Origin: Fibrobacterota bacterium
GTDB taxonomy: Bacteria > Fibrobacterota > Fibrobacteria > UBA5070
Assembly: GCA_016715065.1 (NCBI GenBank)
Contig: JADKBN010000001.1
Location: 1-16,067, forward strand
Length of the DNA: 16,067 bases
Direction: 5' to 3'
The notes under the pieces were generated by a model, which was not told the origin of the DNA, made no database searches, and worked only from the letters and a program-made list of their open reading frames with translations. Of this stretch, positions 1-8,935 are shown in pieces. Every line of letters starts with the position of its first letter. The first letter of the stretch is position 1. A program made the translations under genes and the position numbers.

Positions 1-1025
1 AATCCGTTGCGTACCGGAGATCAACGCGCGGCGGATGTCGTCCGAAAGTCGACTGCCATCCGAATCCGCCACGCCGATTCCATCCACGAGGCTCCCCACC
101 ACATCTTCGGAACACCTACCGACCAGATGCAGAAACGAGCCGTTGACTTGCACGATCTTCCCGTCCCGGTCCACGTGCACGATTCCATCCGGATGTCCAT
201 CCAGGATCCGGTCGGCGACTCGCTGGCGAGAGAGATCGGCCTCGTGGTCGTTTCGGATTTGAGTGATATCCTGCATCACCCCGATGAAGACGTTTTTCCC
301 GCCACTCTTGGCATCGTCGATCCGCTTGCCCGTGGCTCGCATGGTCCGCCCTCGCTCACCATCGGCGTTCAGACGGAACTCCGACACCTTGCCGCCGTCG
401 AGGTTGGAAACCGGATCCGTGAAAAGCGCTTTCACCGTCCGCAAATCGTCGGAAAACACGACATCCTCCAGGATGCCCGAGATGGATCGGCCGGCGGTTC
501 GTTCGGATCCAAGCAAAGCGAAGAGTTCGTCCGACCACTCGATCTGCCCGGATTGCAGGTCGCGGGTCCAAGTCCCGAACCTCGCGATCCGTTCACCCTC
601 CCGCATGGCTCCCTCCGACCACCGCAGACGGCGCTCGAGGCTGGCGACACGTAGATGGTATCCATTCGCGCCAAAACCTCCATCAGGTGGAATGGCTTGG
701 TGATGTAATCGCAAGCGCCGAGTTCGAATCCCTTCGTCTTCGACTCGGTCTCGCCCAATGCGGAGAGCAACAGCACCGGGATGGACTTCGTCGCGGGATC
801 CTTCTTCAGCGACGCAAGGACTTCGTAGCCATCCATGCCGGGCATCAAAATATCCAGCAAGACCATGTCAGGTGGGGCCAGCAGCGCCGATTCCAGCGCA
901 TCCAAGCCATTGGTGGCTACGGAGACGACATACCCTGCTCCACACAGGATTTCGTTGAGCAATACGAGGTTGGAGCTCGTGTCGTCGACGATGAGAATCC
1001 GCTCGGTCCTGCGTTTTTGACTCAT
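1..1025 (-). CDS. Response regulator receiver domain followed by two PAS domains (C-terminus beyond left edge, one frameshift)
   Basis: Cytoplasmic two-component protein. The receiver domain covers roughly residues 1-125: acidic pair in RILIVDD, phosphorylatable Asp in LLDILMPGMDG, Ser of LLLSA, Lys of ITKPF. A short coiled linker (VASLERRLRW) then leads into a PAS domain with its PAC segment (NVFIGVMQDIT) and the start of a second PAS domain (ILDGHPDGIVHVDRDG) that runs off the window. The frame breaks near 657; restoring one G in the GG run (GGG) gives MDTHLRVASLERR, the usual end of a receiver domain, so a base is probably missing from the sequence. The ATG has a GGAGG site 7 nt upstream and overlaps the stop of the kinase gene before it as ATGA. 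The output domain (kinase, GGDEF or other) is not visible. Receiver and PAS calls are firm; overall function is inferred. Confidence 0.88.
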
Positions 1026-2542
1026 GGTGTTTCCTCCGCATCGCACTGTTCCCTGAGGCGCTGAGCGACTTGCGCAGTTTCCGGGTATCCATGGCAGCCA
1101 CGAGCTTCACGATTTCCTCGGAAACCAGGGGGAATTCGGATGCCGATTCCACCGCCATCGCTTGGATCCCGGAAAGATCGCCTTGGCGCACGAGCAGATC
1201 GAACCGATCCAGCCAGTCCGCTCCGATCTCCAGATCCGAAGGCGTCGGGAAGATGGACGAATCTTGTCTGGACTGGTCCGTTGGTTCCGATTCATGCACC
1301 TCGAGGGGACAATGCCTGGCCAGGGCGAGCGCGAGGCAGGTCCGCGATACGGGTTTGCTCAGGACATCGTCCAACCCCGACCGGCGGAATTCCTCCTTCT
1401 CGTCGGGCAGGGCACTCGCACTGAGTCCGATCCGACCACCTTCCGGTCGGCGTGGTCGCGGCGGATCCGACGTGTGGCCTCGGCGCCGTCGATGGCGGGA
1501 AGCCAAAGGTCCATCAGGACGATTTCCGGCGATTGTGAAGAAACCTTTGCGACCGCATCCAGACCATCGGAGGATTCCAGGACGAGAAATCCCATCGGCT
1601 CCAGCAAGCACCGCAGAAACTGTCGATTCGCTTCGATGTCATCCACCACGAGAACGCGTACGGGAGAGACTCCGGGAGGTAGGCGCGCTTGCACCTGCAC
1701 CGGCAACGTCACCTCCTCCGGCAAGCCCGCCGCCGATAGAAACGGGAAGTGGAGATAAAACCGACTTCCGTGGCCCACTGTGCTTTCCACCGAGACGCTT
1801 CCGCCGAGCTCTTCGGCGAACTTCGCGCAGATGGCCAACTTTAATTCGGTTCCGGAAGCGGTCGCCGCCCCCATCATGGTTCGTTCGAACGGACGGAAGA
1901 TGTTCCCGATGCTTCCCGGCTCGATCCCGTTCTCCGTGGCGGCGACTTCCACCGAGATCCGCTCGGATATTTGATCGCGTTCCGATCAGGTTTGTCAGTA
2001 TTTGTCGGATCTTGGATGGATCCGTGACCACGCGACGAGGAATCGAAGGATCGATGTGGACCGCCAGTTCGAGCCTCTTCCCCGAGGCGGAAGGATTGAA
2101 CAGCGACTGCAGGTCGAACACAAGCTCATGGAAATCCAAAGGGACCAATTTCAGGTTGCCATCCCCCTTCGATTCGGCCCGCGAAATCTCCAGGATCGCA
2201 TTGATGGTTTCCAGAAGTTGGCGACCATTGCGATGGATGATCCGGAGTTTTCCTGGCGGTTTGCAGAAGCGTCGTGTCGTCGGCCAGGATTTCGGCGAAT
2301 CCCAAAATGGAATTCATCGGCGTGCGGAGCTCGTGGCTCATGTTGGCCAAGAACATCGATTTGACGCGGCTGGCTTCCTCCGCGCGCTCCTTTTCAGGAT
2401 GGCTTTGGCGCTGGCGGTGTGCATCCGCTGGGCGATGAGGACCATGAACGCGCAATTCAGGACGTATGCAAGTACCACTCCAGGTGGATTCCTTTTTCGA
2501 ATGGGCACTCCCCCGTCAGCAGGTACAAAACGAACGGCTCAT
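1022..2542 (-). CDS. Hybrid sensor histidine kinase with C-terminal receiver domain (several frameshifts; unusual ATP-lid motifs)
   Basis: Reassembled over several frames. Order: short N-terminus with one or two hydrophobic segments (LAYVLNCAFMVLIAQRM), linker KERAEEASRVKS, dimerisation/phosphoacceptor domain with H-box FLANMSHELRTPMN (near 2330), second helix IHRNGRQLLETINAILEISR, ATPase domain with N-box RQILTNLIGNA (after restoring one A), then a receiver domain (VRVLVVDD, Asp in IVLMDLWLPAIDG, Ser in LSAS, Lys in LSKPV) and a helical tail ending EETP. The tail shows no HPt-type histidine motif. Frame breaks lie near 2530, 2483, 2394, 2265, 1970, 1420 and 1082, several at homopolymers. The ATP-lid regions read ENGIEP and SGTELKL where a normal kinase has DxGxGI and GGTGLGL, so activity is doubtful. 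The start has AGGAG 8 nt upstream, 19 nt after the chemoreceptor stop. Known family role: autophosphorylation and phosphorelay; the partner is probably the overlapping receiver-PAS gene. Confidence 0.85.
1033..1037 (-). promoter_or_regulatory. Ribosome binding site GGAGG for the receiver-PAS gene
   Basis: GGAGG on the minus strand, 7 nt before the ATG at 1025. It lies inside the last codons of the upstream hybrid kinase, whose TGA (1024-1022) overlaps that ATG. The arrangement fits translational coupling of the two genes and fixes the start of the receiver protein. Confidence 0.8.
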
Positions 2543-2561
2543 CGATTCCGCTCCTATCCGA

Positions 2562-4415
2562 TCATCTCGGATGCGATCCGTGCCGCGTCTCTGTCGTGAC
2601 GGATTCCTTCATGAAACTTCCCATCGACGCGTCGATGCTGGTCGCAAGTCCCGCCACCGACGTGGCACCGGCACGGGAGGCTTGCGCGACCTCGGCGCCT
2701 TCCTCCGATACCCGGGCCAATTCCCGGATGGCTCCGCGAATTTCCCGCGTGGCTCGCGAAGACTCTCCCACGCTGCGCGCGATTTCGCGCGAAGTGGCGC
2801 TTTGCTCTTCCACCGCCGCGGCGATGCTGGTCTGCAGCATTTCGATGCGTTCCACCACCTCGCGAACCTTGCCCATCGCCTCGATGGAGCCGCCCACGTC
2901 CCGCTGGATGGTTTCCACCATGCGTCCGATTTCTTCGGTGGCGTTTCCGGTCTGTTTGGCCAATTCCTTGACCTCGCCGGCCACCACCGAAAATCCCTTG
3001 CCAGCTTCTCCAGCCCGTGCCGCCTCGATCGTGGCGTTGAGTGCCAACAACTTGGTCTGGTCGGCGATGTCGTTGATCACGTTCACCGCTCGGGTGATTT
3101 CCGCGCTCGAGGCCCCCAGATCGATGATCCGTTGGTTGACCACCACCGTGGTGCGGCTGGCGTCCTTGGCGACCGCGGTCGCCTCGGTGACGTTGCGGGA
3201 AATCTCGCCCACGCTCGCGCTCATCTCTTCGGTGCTGGCCGCCACCATCGCGATCTGCCTGTCCAGATCTTCCACGGATCCTCCCGTGACGCCCGCCGCC
3301 TTGGCTGTCGACTTGCTGGCAGACAGAATTTGATCCGCGCCTTCCGAAAGGCCGGTCGAAGCCTCCTTGAGTTGGGTCACCTGGGCGGCGATCGACTCCT
3401 GCAATTGCTTGGTTTTCTTTTCGGTTTCGATCTTCTTGGTGACCAGCTCCCAGGTGAGCATGGGACCGATGTATTTGCCCTTCTCGTCGCGAACCGCCAC
3501 GACCCTCTGCTGCATCCAGTCGTGTCCCACCATGATGGTGGCCGTGTGGGGCAGGTTCGATGGATCCGCCAAGATGCGCCGAACGCGCCCCGGATCCTTG
3601 TGGAACATGTCGATGCATTTGCCCACGATGTCTTCGGCCTTGCAGTTCATGGCGTACTCGATGCCCTTCAAGGTCTCGATCGACTGGCGGTTGGCGTAGG
3701 TCACATTGAGGTCAAGATCCGTCATCATGATGTTGACCGGCGCGAAGGACGCCAGGCGTTCGTACACCACCGCCTTCTGCAACTCGCGACGGGAATACAC
3801 CACCATCCAGCCGATCAAACCAAGGAAGATCGCCAGAGCCGCGATGGAAACGTTCGTCCGCAATCCCACGGTTTGTTCGACCGCAGCGCGTTTGACAGAG
3901 TCGCGCTGCATCAATTTCTCGATGAGGGCCTGGTTCAAGGAATCGTGCAGATCATGCGCCGGTGCATACTCCTTGGCCAAAAATTCGATCATGGCCGCCT
4001 GGTTTCCGGATTCCATGAGGGGCACGAATTTGGCGTCCATCACTTGGAGGAATTTTTGCATCGGATCCACGGCCGCGTGAAGATCCTTGAGGACCGGCTC
4101 CCCGGAGAACGACGACTCGAAATGGCGCAAGGACGAATCGAATTCCCGGCGATGATGCACGAACTCCTCCCAGTTCGCCTTCCGCACCTGTGGGTCTGCC
4201 GAAATGGCCACCTGGTGCAGATGCATCCCCGCTTCCACCAAGAACAACTTGGGCGGCGCGACATCCACCTCCAACCGGGTTTCCTTGAGAATTTCCGCAT
4301 CGAGTGGACCGCCAACTCGCACGGTCTGCATGCCGCGGAACACCACAGCCCAGACCGCGATGGCGACCAATGCGCTTGCTACCAAAAGGACAGTCACGCG
4401 ATCACGTATGGACAT
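2562..4415 (-). CDS. Methyl-accepting chemotaxis protein with periplasmic helical sensor and cytoplasmic PAS domain
   Basis: The only large gene here with no frameshift (617 residues). First membrane helix at about 7-29 (LLVASALVAIAVWAVVF), a mostly helical extracytoplasmic region of about 155 residues, second membrane helix at about 190-208 (IAALAIFLGLIGWMVV), PAS domain at about 220-330 (APVNIMMTDLDLNVTYANR) and the signalling coiled coil at about 345-610. The conserved hairpin tip (IADQTKLLALNATIEAARAG, then GKGFSVVAGEVKELA) is intact, which is what normally contacts CheA and CheW. The C-terminus (TETRHGSHPR) has no CheR-tethering pentapeptide. I chose the ATG at 4415, directly behind GGAGGAG; an ATG at 4436 would add seven residues and lacks such a site. 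It lies between two histidine kinases in an apparent operon. The ligand is unknown. Confidence 0.95.
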   Translation of the reverse strand: MSIRDRVTVLLVASALVAIAVWAVVFRGMQTVRVGGPLDAEILKETRLEVDVAPPKLFLVEAGMHLHQVAISADPQVRKANWEEFVHHRREFDSSLRHFESSFSGEPVLKDLHAAVDPMQKFLQVMDAKFVPLMESGNQAAMIEFLAKEYAPAHDLHDSLNQALIEKLMQRDSVKRAAVEQTVGLRTNVSIAALAIFLGLIGWMVVYSRRELQKAVVYERLASFAPVNIMMTDLDLNVTYANRQSIETLKGIEYAMNCKAEDIVGKCIDMFHKDPGRVRRILADPSNLPHTATIMVGHDWMQQRVVAVRDEKGKYIGPMLTWELVTKKIETEKKTKQLQESIAAQVTQLKEASTGLSEGADQILSASKSTAKAAGVTGGSVEDLDRQIAMVAASTEEMSASVGEISRNVTEATAVAKDASRTTVVVNQRIIDLGASSAEITRAVNVINDIADQTKLLALNATIEAARAGEAGKGFSVVAGEVKELAKQTGNATEEIGRMVETIQRDVGGSIEAMGKVREVVERIEMLQTSIAAAVEEQSATSREIARSVGESSRATREIRGAIRELARVSEEGAEVAQASRAGATSVAGLATSIDASMGSFMKESVTTETRHGSHPR

Positions 4416-4417
4416 AG

Positions 4418-4424
4418 CTCCTCC
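4418..4424 (-). promoter_or_regulatory. Ribosome binding site GGAGGAG deciding the chemoreceptor start
   Basis: GGAGGAG on the minus strand ends 2 nt before the ATG at 4415 (4 nt if only its first GGAGG pairs). It favours 4415 over the in-frame ATG at 4436, which lies upstream of the site. Confidence 0.7.
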
Positions 4425-4514
4425 GCAGGTGTTCATCGACGGACTCAGCCTACCATCTCCGGAGTTTCCAGGGAAGGCGGATTTTTCCGGACCGGACCTG
4501 GTCGCCGACTCCTC

Positions 4515-5871
4515 TCAGCTCTTCCGGACACGCTCCAATGCAACGGTGAACCAAAATTCCGAACCGGCACCTTCTTGCTTTCACCCCGATCTGGCCACCA
4601 TGAGCTCGACCAATTGCCGGGTGATCGCCAGTCCGAGTCCCGTTCCACCGAATTTTCGCGTGGTGGAGCTGTCCAGCTGGGTGAATTGCTGGAAGAGCCG
4701 ACCGACGTGCTCCTTCGAAATCCCGATCCCGGTATCTTGCACGCCCACGCGCAAGGTCACACGACGATCGTCGTGGGGAAGCTCCGCGACATGGATCGAG
4801 ACACCGCCCTGCTGAGTGAACTTGATCGCGTTGCCCACCAGGTTCAGCAGAATCTGTCGCATCCTGCCCGGATCGCCCGTGTAGGTCCCCCGCAACGCTG
4901 GAATCCACGAGGCGAACCAAACTCAATCCCTTTTCCCTCGCACCAGGACCCATCAGACGGACAACCTCGTCGAGCACCCGCAACAGATCGAATTCCACCC
5001 TCTCGAGCTGGAGCATGCCCGCCTCGATCTTGGAAAAATCGAGGATGTCATTGATCAAAGCCAACAGCGCTTCCCCGCTGGAATGGACCGCGTGGGCATA
5101 TTGTCGCTGTTCTTCGGTAAGGGGCGTGTCGAGCAGGAGATCCGTCATCCCGATCACGCCGTTCATCGGGGTGCGGATTTCATGACTCATGTTGGCCAAG
5201 AATTCCGATTTGGCCCTGTTGGCCGATTCCGCCTGCTCGGCCAGCGAATTGGCCACGCGGGACTGCTCCTCCAGTTGCACATTGTTGGCTTGCAACTCGT
5301 TCGTCAGTCGCGACATGGAATAATCGTAGATGCTGGAGATGACCAGCGAGAACACGAAGACCCCCCCAAGCCGGGTCACCATGTCCATCGAGGCGATTCC
5401 AGGAAATCCACCGAGAGCATGGTGGACCACCGCCACGGCACAGATGGCGGCCGAAACAAGCGAAACAACCAATCCCCAGCGCCAACCCAGGAAAAAAGCC
5501 CCGCAAAGAGGAATCAAGACGATCCAAATCGATCCTATGCCTCGATTGGCTCCGCCTACGAACAAGTACACGAAAAAACTCGAGGCGAACAGGATCAGTA
5601 AAAAGTATGGCGTGCGCGACGAAGGCTTCCTGAGCGCCACGAAGATGGATCCGAGAAACAGCACCGACATCAGAAAGTCGATTGCTGCCAGCCAGGTCAT
5701 TCCCTTGGCCAATGTTTCCAAGCCGAACACCAAGCCGAAAACACTACCCAGCGAAGCCACCACCAGAAACACGTTCGTTTTCACGTTCCATTGTCTGGGC
5801 CTCGTTTCGCTGCCTCTTGCCGGCTTTCGAGCGGATGTACCCAATTGATTTTCGGGGAGACTTGGACGCAT
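4515..5871 (-). CDS. Membrane sensor histidine kinase with six predicted membrane helices (frameshifts in C-terminal half)
   Basis: Six hydrophobic helices at about residues 32-52, 59-80, 87-107, 111-129, 132-152 and 166-185 form the sensor; the stretch FVGGANRGIGSIWIVLIPL resembles the multi-helix input domain found in many kinases and cyclases. A coiled coil (190-222) leads to the H-box NMSHEIRTPMNGVIG with the phosphoacceptor His near residue 230, then SGEALLALINDILDFSKIEAG. The ATPase domain reads QILLNLVGNAIKFT, DTGIGIS and FGGTGLGLAITR, all canonical. Frame breaks fall near 4925, 4595 and 4565. Across the last two the protein rejoins as GQIGV, then GSEFWFTVALERVRKS and a TGA at 4517-4515. 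There is no receiver domain, so this is an orthodox kinase needing a separate regulator. The start (ATG 5871) has only a weak purine stretch upstream and could be wrong. First gene of the probable operon, 99 nt before the chemoreceptor. Confidence 0.9.
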
Positions 5872-6038
5872 GGGCCCGATCCCATCCCTTCTGCAAAGAA
5901 CATTCGGTTCAGGAGATTTTACGCAAAACTAAACACGCCCCTTCGCGGATCGGGCGAATTCAATGATCACCGCGCAGGACCAGAATTGAATTGCGCCGGG
6001 ATACCCGATCCTCGTCTACTTTTTCTCACAACATTTCC
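5872..6038. other. Divergent intergenic region between the kinase operon and the first esterase
   Basis: About 170 bases separating the leftward kinase operon from the rightward esterase, more AT-rich around 5910-5935. Promoters for both directions should lie here. An ATTTTA at 5916-5921 (TAAAAT on minus) and a TTGAAT at 5986-5991 (plus) are possible elements, but neither has a convincing partner at the right spacing. No gene or strong hairpin is visible. Confidence 0.4.
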
Positions 6039-6044
6039 GGAGGA
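6039..6044 (+). promoter_or_regulatory. Ribosome binding site GGAGGA for the first esterase
   Basis: GGAGGA lies 6 nt upstream of a GTG at 6051 that opens a signal-peptide-like sequence. This supports the GTG start over the ATG at 5991. Confidence 0.75.
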
Positions 6045-6050
6045 CTTCCT

Positions 6051-7393
6051 GTGAAGTCAGGTGTTTGGCCCGTTCTCGCCTTGATCAATGGAATCGCCGG
6101 TGCCGCCGTTGTCGATGTTCTCCCGGGAGATCCCTCCATCCGCTACCTGGGACGCTACGGCAAGGACAGCAGCTCTCCCGATATCCAGTGGGCCTGGTCC
6201 GCTTCCGGCGCGGCCATCGTTCAACGGCACCTCCTGTTCGATCCGCATGCAAGCGAAGGGATCCGTCTACAGCGTATCGGTGGACGGAAAAGAGACCAAG
6301 GTCCTGGATCTTTCCAACGCATCCAACGACACCATCTTCCAACTGGCTTCCGGTCTGAGCCAAGGCACGCACACGGTTGCCGTGCGACTGCGCACCGAGG
6401 CCCAACATTCGCTCACCCATTTCCGGGGATTTCGCATCGACGGCACTCCCGGAGTCGCCCCTGCGGAAGGTGACCGCCGGATCGAGTTCTATGGAAATTC
6501 CATCACGCGTGCGGGTACGGCATCCTGGATTCAGTGGCTTCCACCCTTTCAGGTCCAAACCGAAAAACGAGGCCCTCACCTACGCGGCCTTGGCTGCGGA
6601 CTCCTTGGGCGCAGAGCGGCACACCATCTGCTGGTCGGGGCGCGGGGTGATCCAAAAACTACGGCGGTGACACCAAATCCGCGACAGTCCCCAGATGTAC
6701 AAGCAAGTCCTCACTTGGGATACGTCCGTGCGGGGTTCACTCGCTGGATCCCGCAGGTGGTGGTGATCGACCTGGGCACCAACGATTATTCCACAGCCAG
6801 CGCCCAACCGGATTCCACCAAGTTCTTCCGCACCTACCGCGACTTCGTGGACACGCTCCATGCACGCTATCCACAAGCGCGATTCGTGGTGGACGGCCCC
6901 ATGATGTCCGACAACTACCCTTCCGGGCTGAAAACCCTCACCAAAATCCGTAGCCATCTGGACAATGTCGTGGCCGACGTGACCAAGCGCGGGCTCAAGG
7001 CCACCCACCTCAGCTTGACTCCCCAAGAGGACAGCCGCGGATACGGCGCCGACTACCATCCCAATCGTTCCCAGGCGAAGCTCAACGGCGCGGAACTCGC
7101 CGCACACCTGCGTCAGATTTTTGCCAGAGTGGGACAACAGTTCCACTCGTTCCTCCGTTCCCGGTTCGCGCCGATCTCGTTCGTCTTCCTGCCGGACTGG
7201 CCATCCACAACCCGAGCCAAGTCGCATGGAACGCCAAGATCGTGGACCTTCGCGGTCGCAGCAGATGGAACCAGGTTGTGCCAGCTTCCGCAACAATGAT
7301 TCTTCCTGCAACAAAATCCGTCCAGTGGCTTGTGCTGGAATCTTCCGAGGAACGCAGGTGCTGCCCCGCAGCCGGACCTTCGCTGAACCGTAG
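6051..7393 (+). CDS. Secreted SGNH-fold carbohydrate esterase, CE2-like (acetyl esterase), with sorting-like C-terminal tail; frameshifted
   Basis: GTG start behind GGAGGA. A signal peptide (KSGVWPVLALINGIAGAA) precedes a jelly-roll domain (IRYLGRYGKDSS, VSVDGKETKVLDL, GLSQGTHTVAVRLR), then an SGNH hydrolase domain: nucleophile Ser in EFYGNSIT (codon 6499-6501), VVVIDLGTND (GTND at 6775-6786) and the Asp/His motif GYGADYHPN (Asp 7051-7053, His 7057-7059). Beta-sandwich plus SGNH is the layout of CE2 acetyl-xylan esterases, which deacetylate hemicellulose outside the cell. A tail of about 80 residues (AKIVDLRGRSRWNQV) resembles T9SS-like sorting domains. Frames change near 6228, 6510, 6580, 6655, 6700, 6730, 7125 and 7350; at 6580 and 6655 five A's stand where four fit, while elsewhere a base is missing. 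The end at 7393 (TAG) is my choice after the last frame change (SSEGTQVLPRSRTFAEP). CE2 assignment is from memory of family motifs. Confidence 0.85.
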
Positions 7394-7407
7394 AGCTCGC
7401 GGGCATC

Positions 7408-8680
7408 TCAGCCGAACAGCCGCCAGGCCGGGATCGCCCAGATGGGCTCGTTCTTCGCGCCTGGAACCAACCGGCGCGCCACGGGATCCTGGCTCACCAC
7501 CAGGCCCGCCAACAGCGGTTTGTCCAGGATCTCGGAGAGATCGCGCAGGTGCCTTGCGTCGGAATCCGTCACACGCTCGGCAAGCTTGGCTTCCATGGCG
7601 ATATAGCCCTGGTCCAACTCCAGCAACAGATCCACTTCGCGACCATCCGAAGTTCGCAGATGGGAGAACTCCACGCCGGTGCGCGTGAGTGCGCCCTGCT
7701 TGATGGATTCGGCGACCACCACCGTTTCCAGCTCATGGCCATCGGGGTCGCCCGTGCGTCGCAGGATCCCTCGACGAATGCCGTTGTCCAGAAAATGAAG
7801 CTTGGGAGACTTGGACAGGCGCTTTTCCACGTTGCGAAACCAAGGCTGCAGCATGACAATCTGGAAACTGAGCTCCAAATATTGCAGATAGCGCTTGGCC
7901 GTGGCAAGCGCTCACTCCACAAGCCGCGCCCAGCGCCGTGAATGGATCAGCTCTCCCCGGAACGCAACGCGGCGATCTTCTGCGCTCGGGCGAACGGTTC
8001 CAGATCGGATAGTCGTGCAAGATCGGAAGATCGCGCTGCAGATAGAGTTCCTGGTAGTCGCGCAACCAATCCATCCGGTCGGCATCATCCATTCCATCGG
8101 CGATCAGGAAGGCATCCCACCCCATCGCACGAGATGATTCCACCAACGCTTGGCCTCGGATTCCCGAGCGGTCAGGCCGTTTCCGGATTCACCAGAACAT
8201 CCAGGATCGACGCGATTTGGTCAGTATTTGTCAACATCATCTGGTATGGCGTGGCGGGCATCAGGTCTTTCGAATCCATCAGCCTGCCAAGGTGAGCGAA
8301 TGGAGTCGCAACAAGGCCGCACGTCCCCAGGGTCCGTCGCACCCTTGCAACAGATGGATCCTGACTCGAGTCCCAGAGCAGGTAGCGAACCTGAGGCGCC
8401 TGATCGTAGCAGCTTTGATGGTGTCGAAGATCTCCGGCGACTTCTGAACCTCATCCAGGATGGCCACGGGGAAGCGTGCGATCCAATCCGCCGGCGTGAG
8501 GGGACTGATAGGCCAATCTCTCGGCCAATGCGTCGAAGCGAAGCAAGGGAATTTCCGGGAAGGCCATCTTCATCAGTGTGGTCTTCCCACTTGGCGAACC
8601 CCGGTCAGCACAGTGATACGACCTCGAGGGGATGACCAGAGGCTTTTCAGTCGTTCTTGGAGCAACTGATGGCGATCCAT
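7408..8680 (-). CDS. AAA ATPase of the AAA_14/DUF4143 family (frameshifted)
   Basis: About 424 residues, the usual length for this family. The N-terminus reads MDRHQLLQERLKSLW, then the P-loop TVLTGVRQVGKTT once one C is restored in the CCC run at 8586-8588. Walker B is AILDEVQKSPEIFD (near 8450). A middle part (DWLRDYQELYLQRDLPIL) is followed by the DUF4143 region: YLQYLELSFQIVMLQPWFRN, KSPKLHFLDNGI, then a PD-(D/E)XK-like signature, REVDLLLEL followed by IAMEAKL. Such proteins are common, poorly understood and often strain-variable; some are suspected to work in toxin-antitoxin-like or defence roles. It ends 14 nt from the convergent esterase stop. No ribosome binding site precedes the ATG at 8680; a TATAAA lies only 7 nt upstream, so the mRNA may be leaderless. 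Frame breaks lie near 8587, 8495, 8400, 8290, 8010 and 7900. Confidence 0.88.
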
Positions 8681-8681
8681 A

Positions 8682-8706
8682 GTCGAATTTATAACGTAAA
8701 TTCGAC
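8682..8706. promoter_or_regulatory. Perfect 9-bp inverted repeat over the ATPase promoter/start (candidate operator)
   Basis: GTCGAATTT, a 7-nt spacer ATAACGT, then AAATTCGAC. The repeat begins 1 nt upstream of the ATPase ATG (8680, minus) and contains TATAAA on that strand (8693-8688), a plausible -10 element. It lies in a locally AT-rich stretch. A regulator bound here would block transcription of the ATPase gene; autoregulation is possible but is inference. Confidence 0.6.
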
Positions 8707-8935
8707 CAGGATCATTGGCGGTTGTAAATCTACCGCCACGTCGTGGCTACTATTTGCCAAATCCGCTCTTTTACTAAGTGAACCCCGCTTTGGGCGGGAA
8801 AACCTTTACGGCGCGACCACTCGCAACGATTGGTGGATGATACCGACGGCCGGTCTGGTCCCAGGAAATACTTTCTTCCTAGAACGAGTATCTCACCCCT
8901 CGATCCAGAGGTCGAAATGCGCGGAGTTTTCCTCG
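8707..8935. other. Divergent intergenic region between the ATPase and the second esterase
   Basis: About 230 bases with no convincing gene. It holds two short hairpin-capable motifs, GCCAC-GTC-GTGGC (8735-8747) and CCCGC-TTTGG-GCGGG (8784-8798); neither is followed by a T-run on either strand, so they do not look like intrinsic terminators. The promoter of the second esterase should lie here, but I cannot place it. Confidence 0.4.

Noticed and set aside
1022..1290. HPt phosphotransfer domain at the C-terminus of the hybrid kinase.
   Set aside because: The helical tail lacks the His-x-x-Lys-Gly motif expected of an HPt domain.
1994..2006. The 13-mer GTCAGTATTTGTC also occurs at 8220-8232.
   Set aside because: Both copies lie inside minus-strand coding sequence (a kinase N-box and the ATPase) in unrelated contexts; chance is the simplest explanation.
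2466..5054. Very long open frame on the plus strand (about 860 codons).
   Set aside because: It lies antisense to the intact chemoreceptor and part of the kinase; it is rich in His, Arg and Gly, shows no domain, and is explained by GC-rich third positions of the opposite strand.
8735..8798. Two short hairpins (GCCAC/GTGGC and CCCGC/GCGGG) as terminators.
   Set aside because: Stems are only 5 bp and no T-run follows on either strand; they also lie upstream of both flanking genes.
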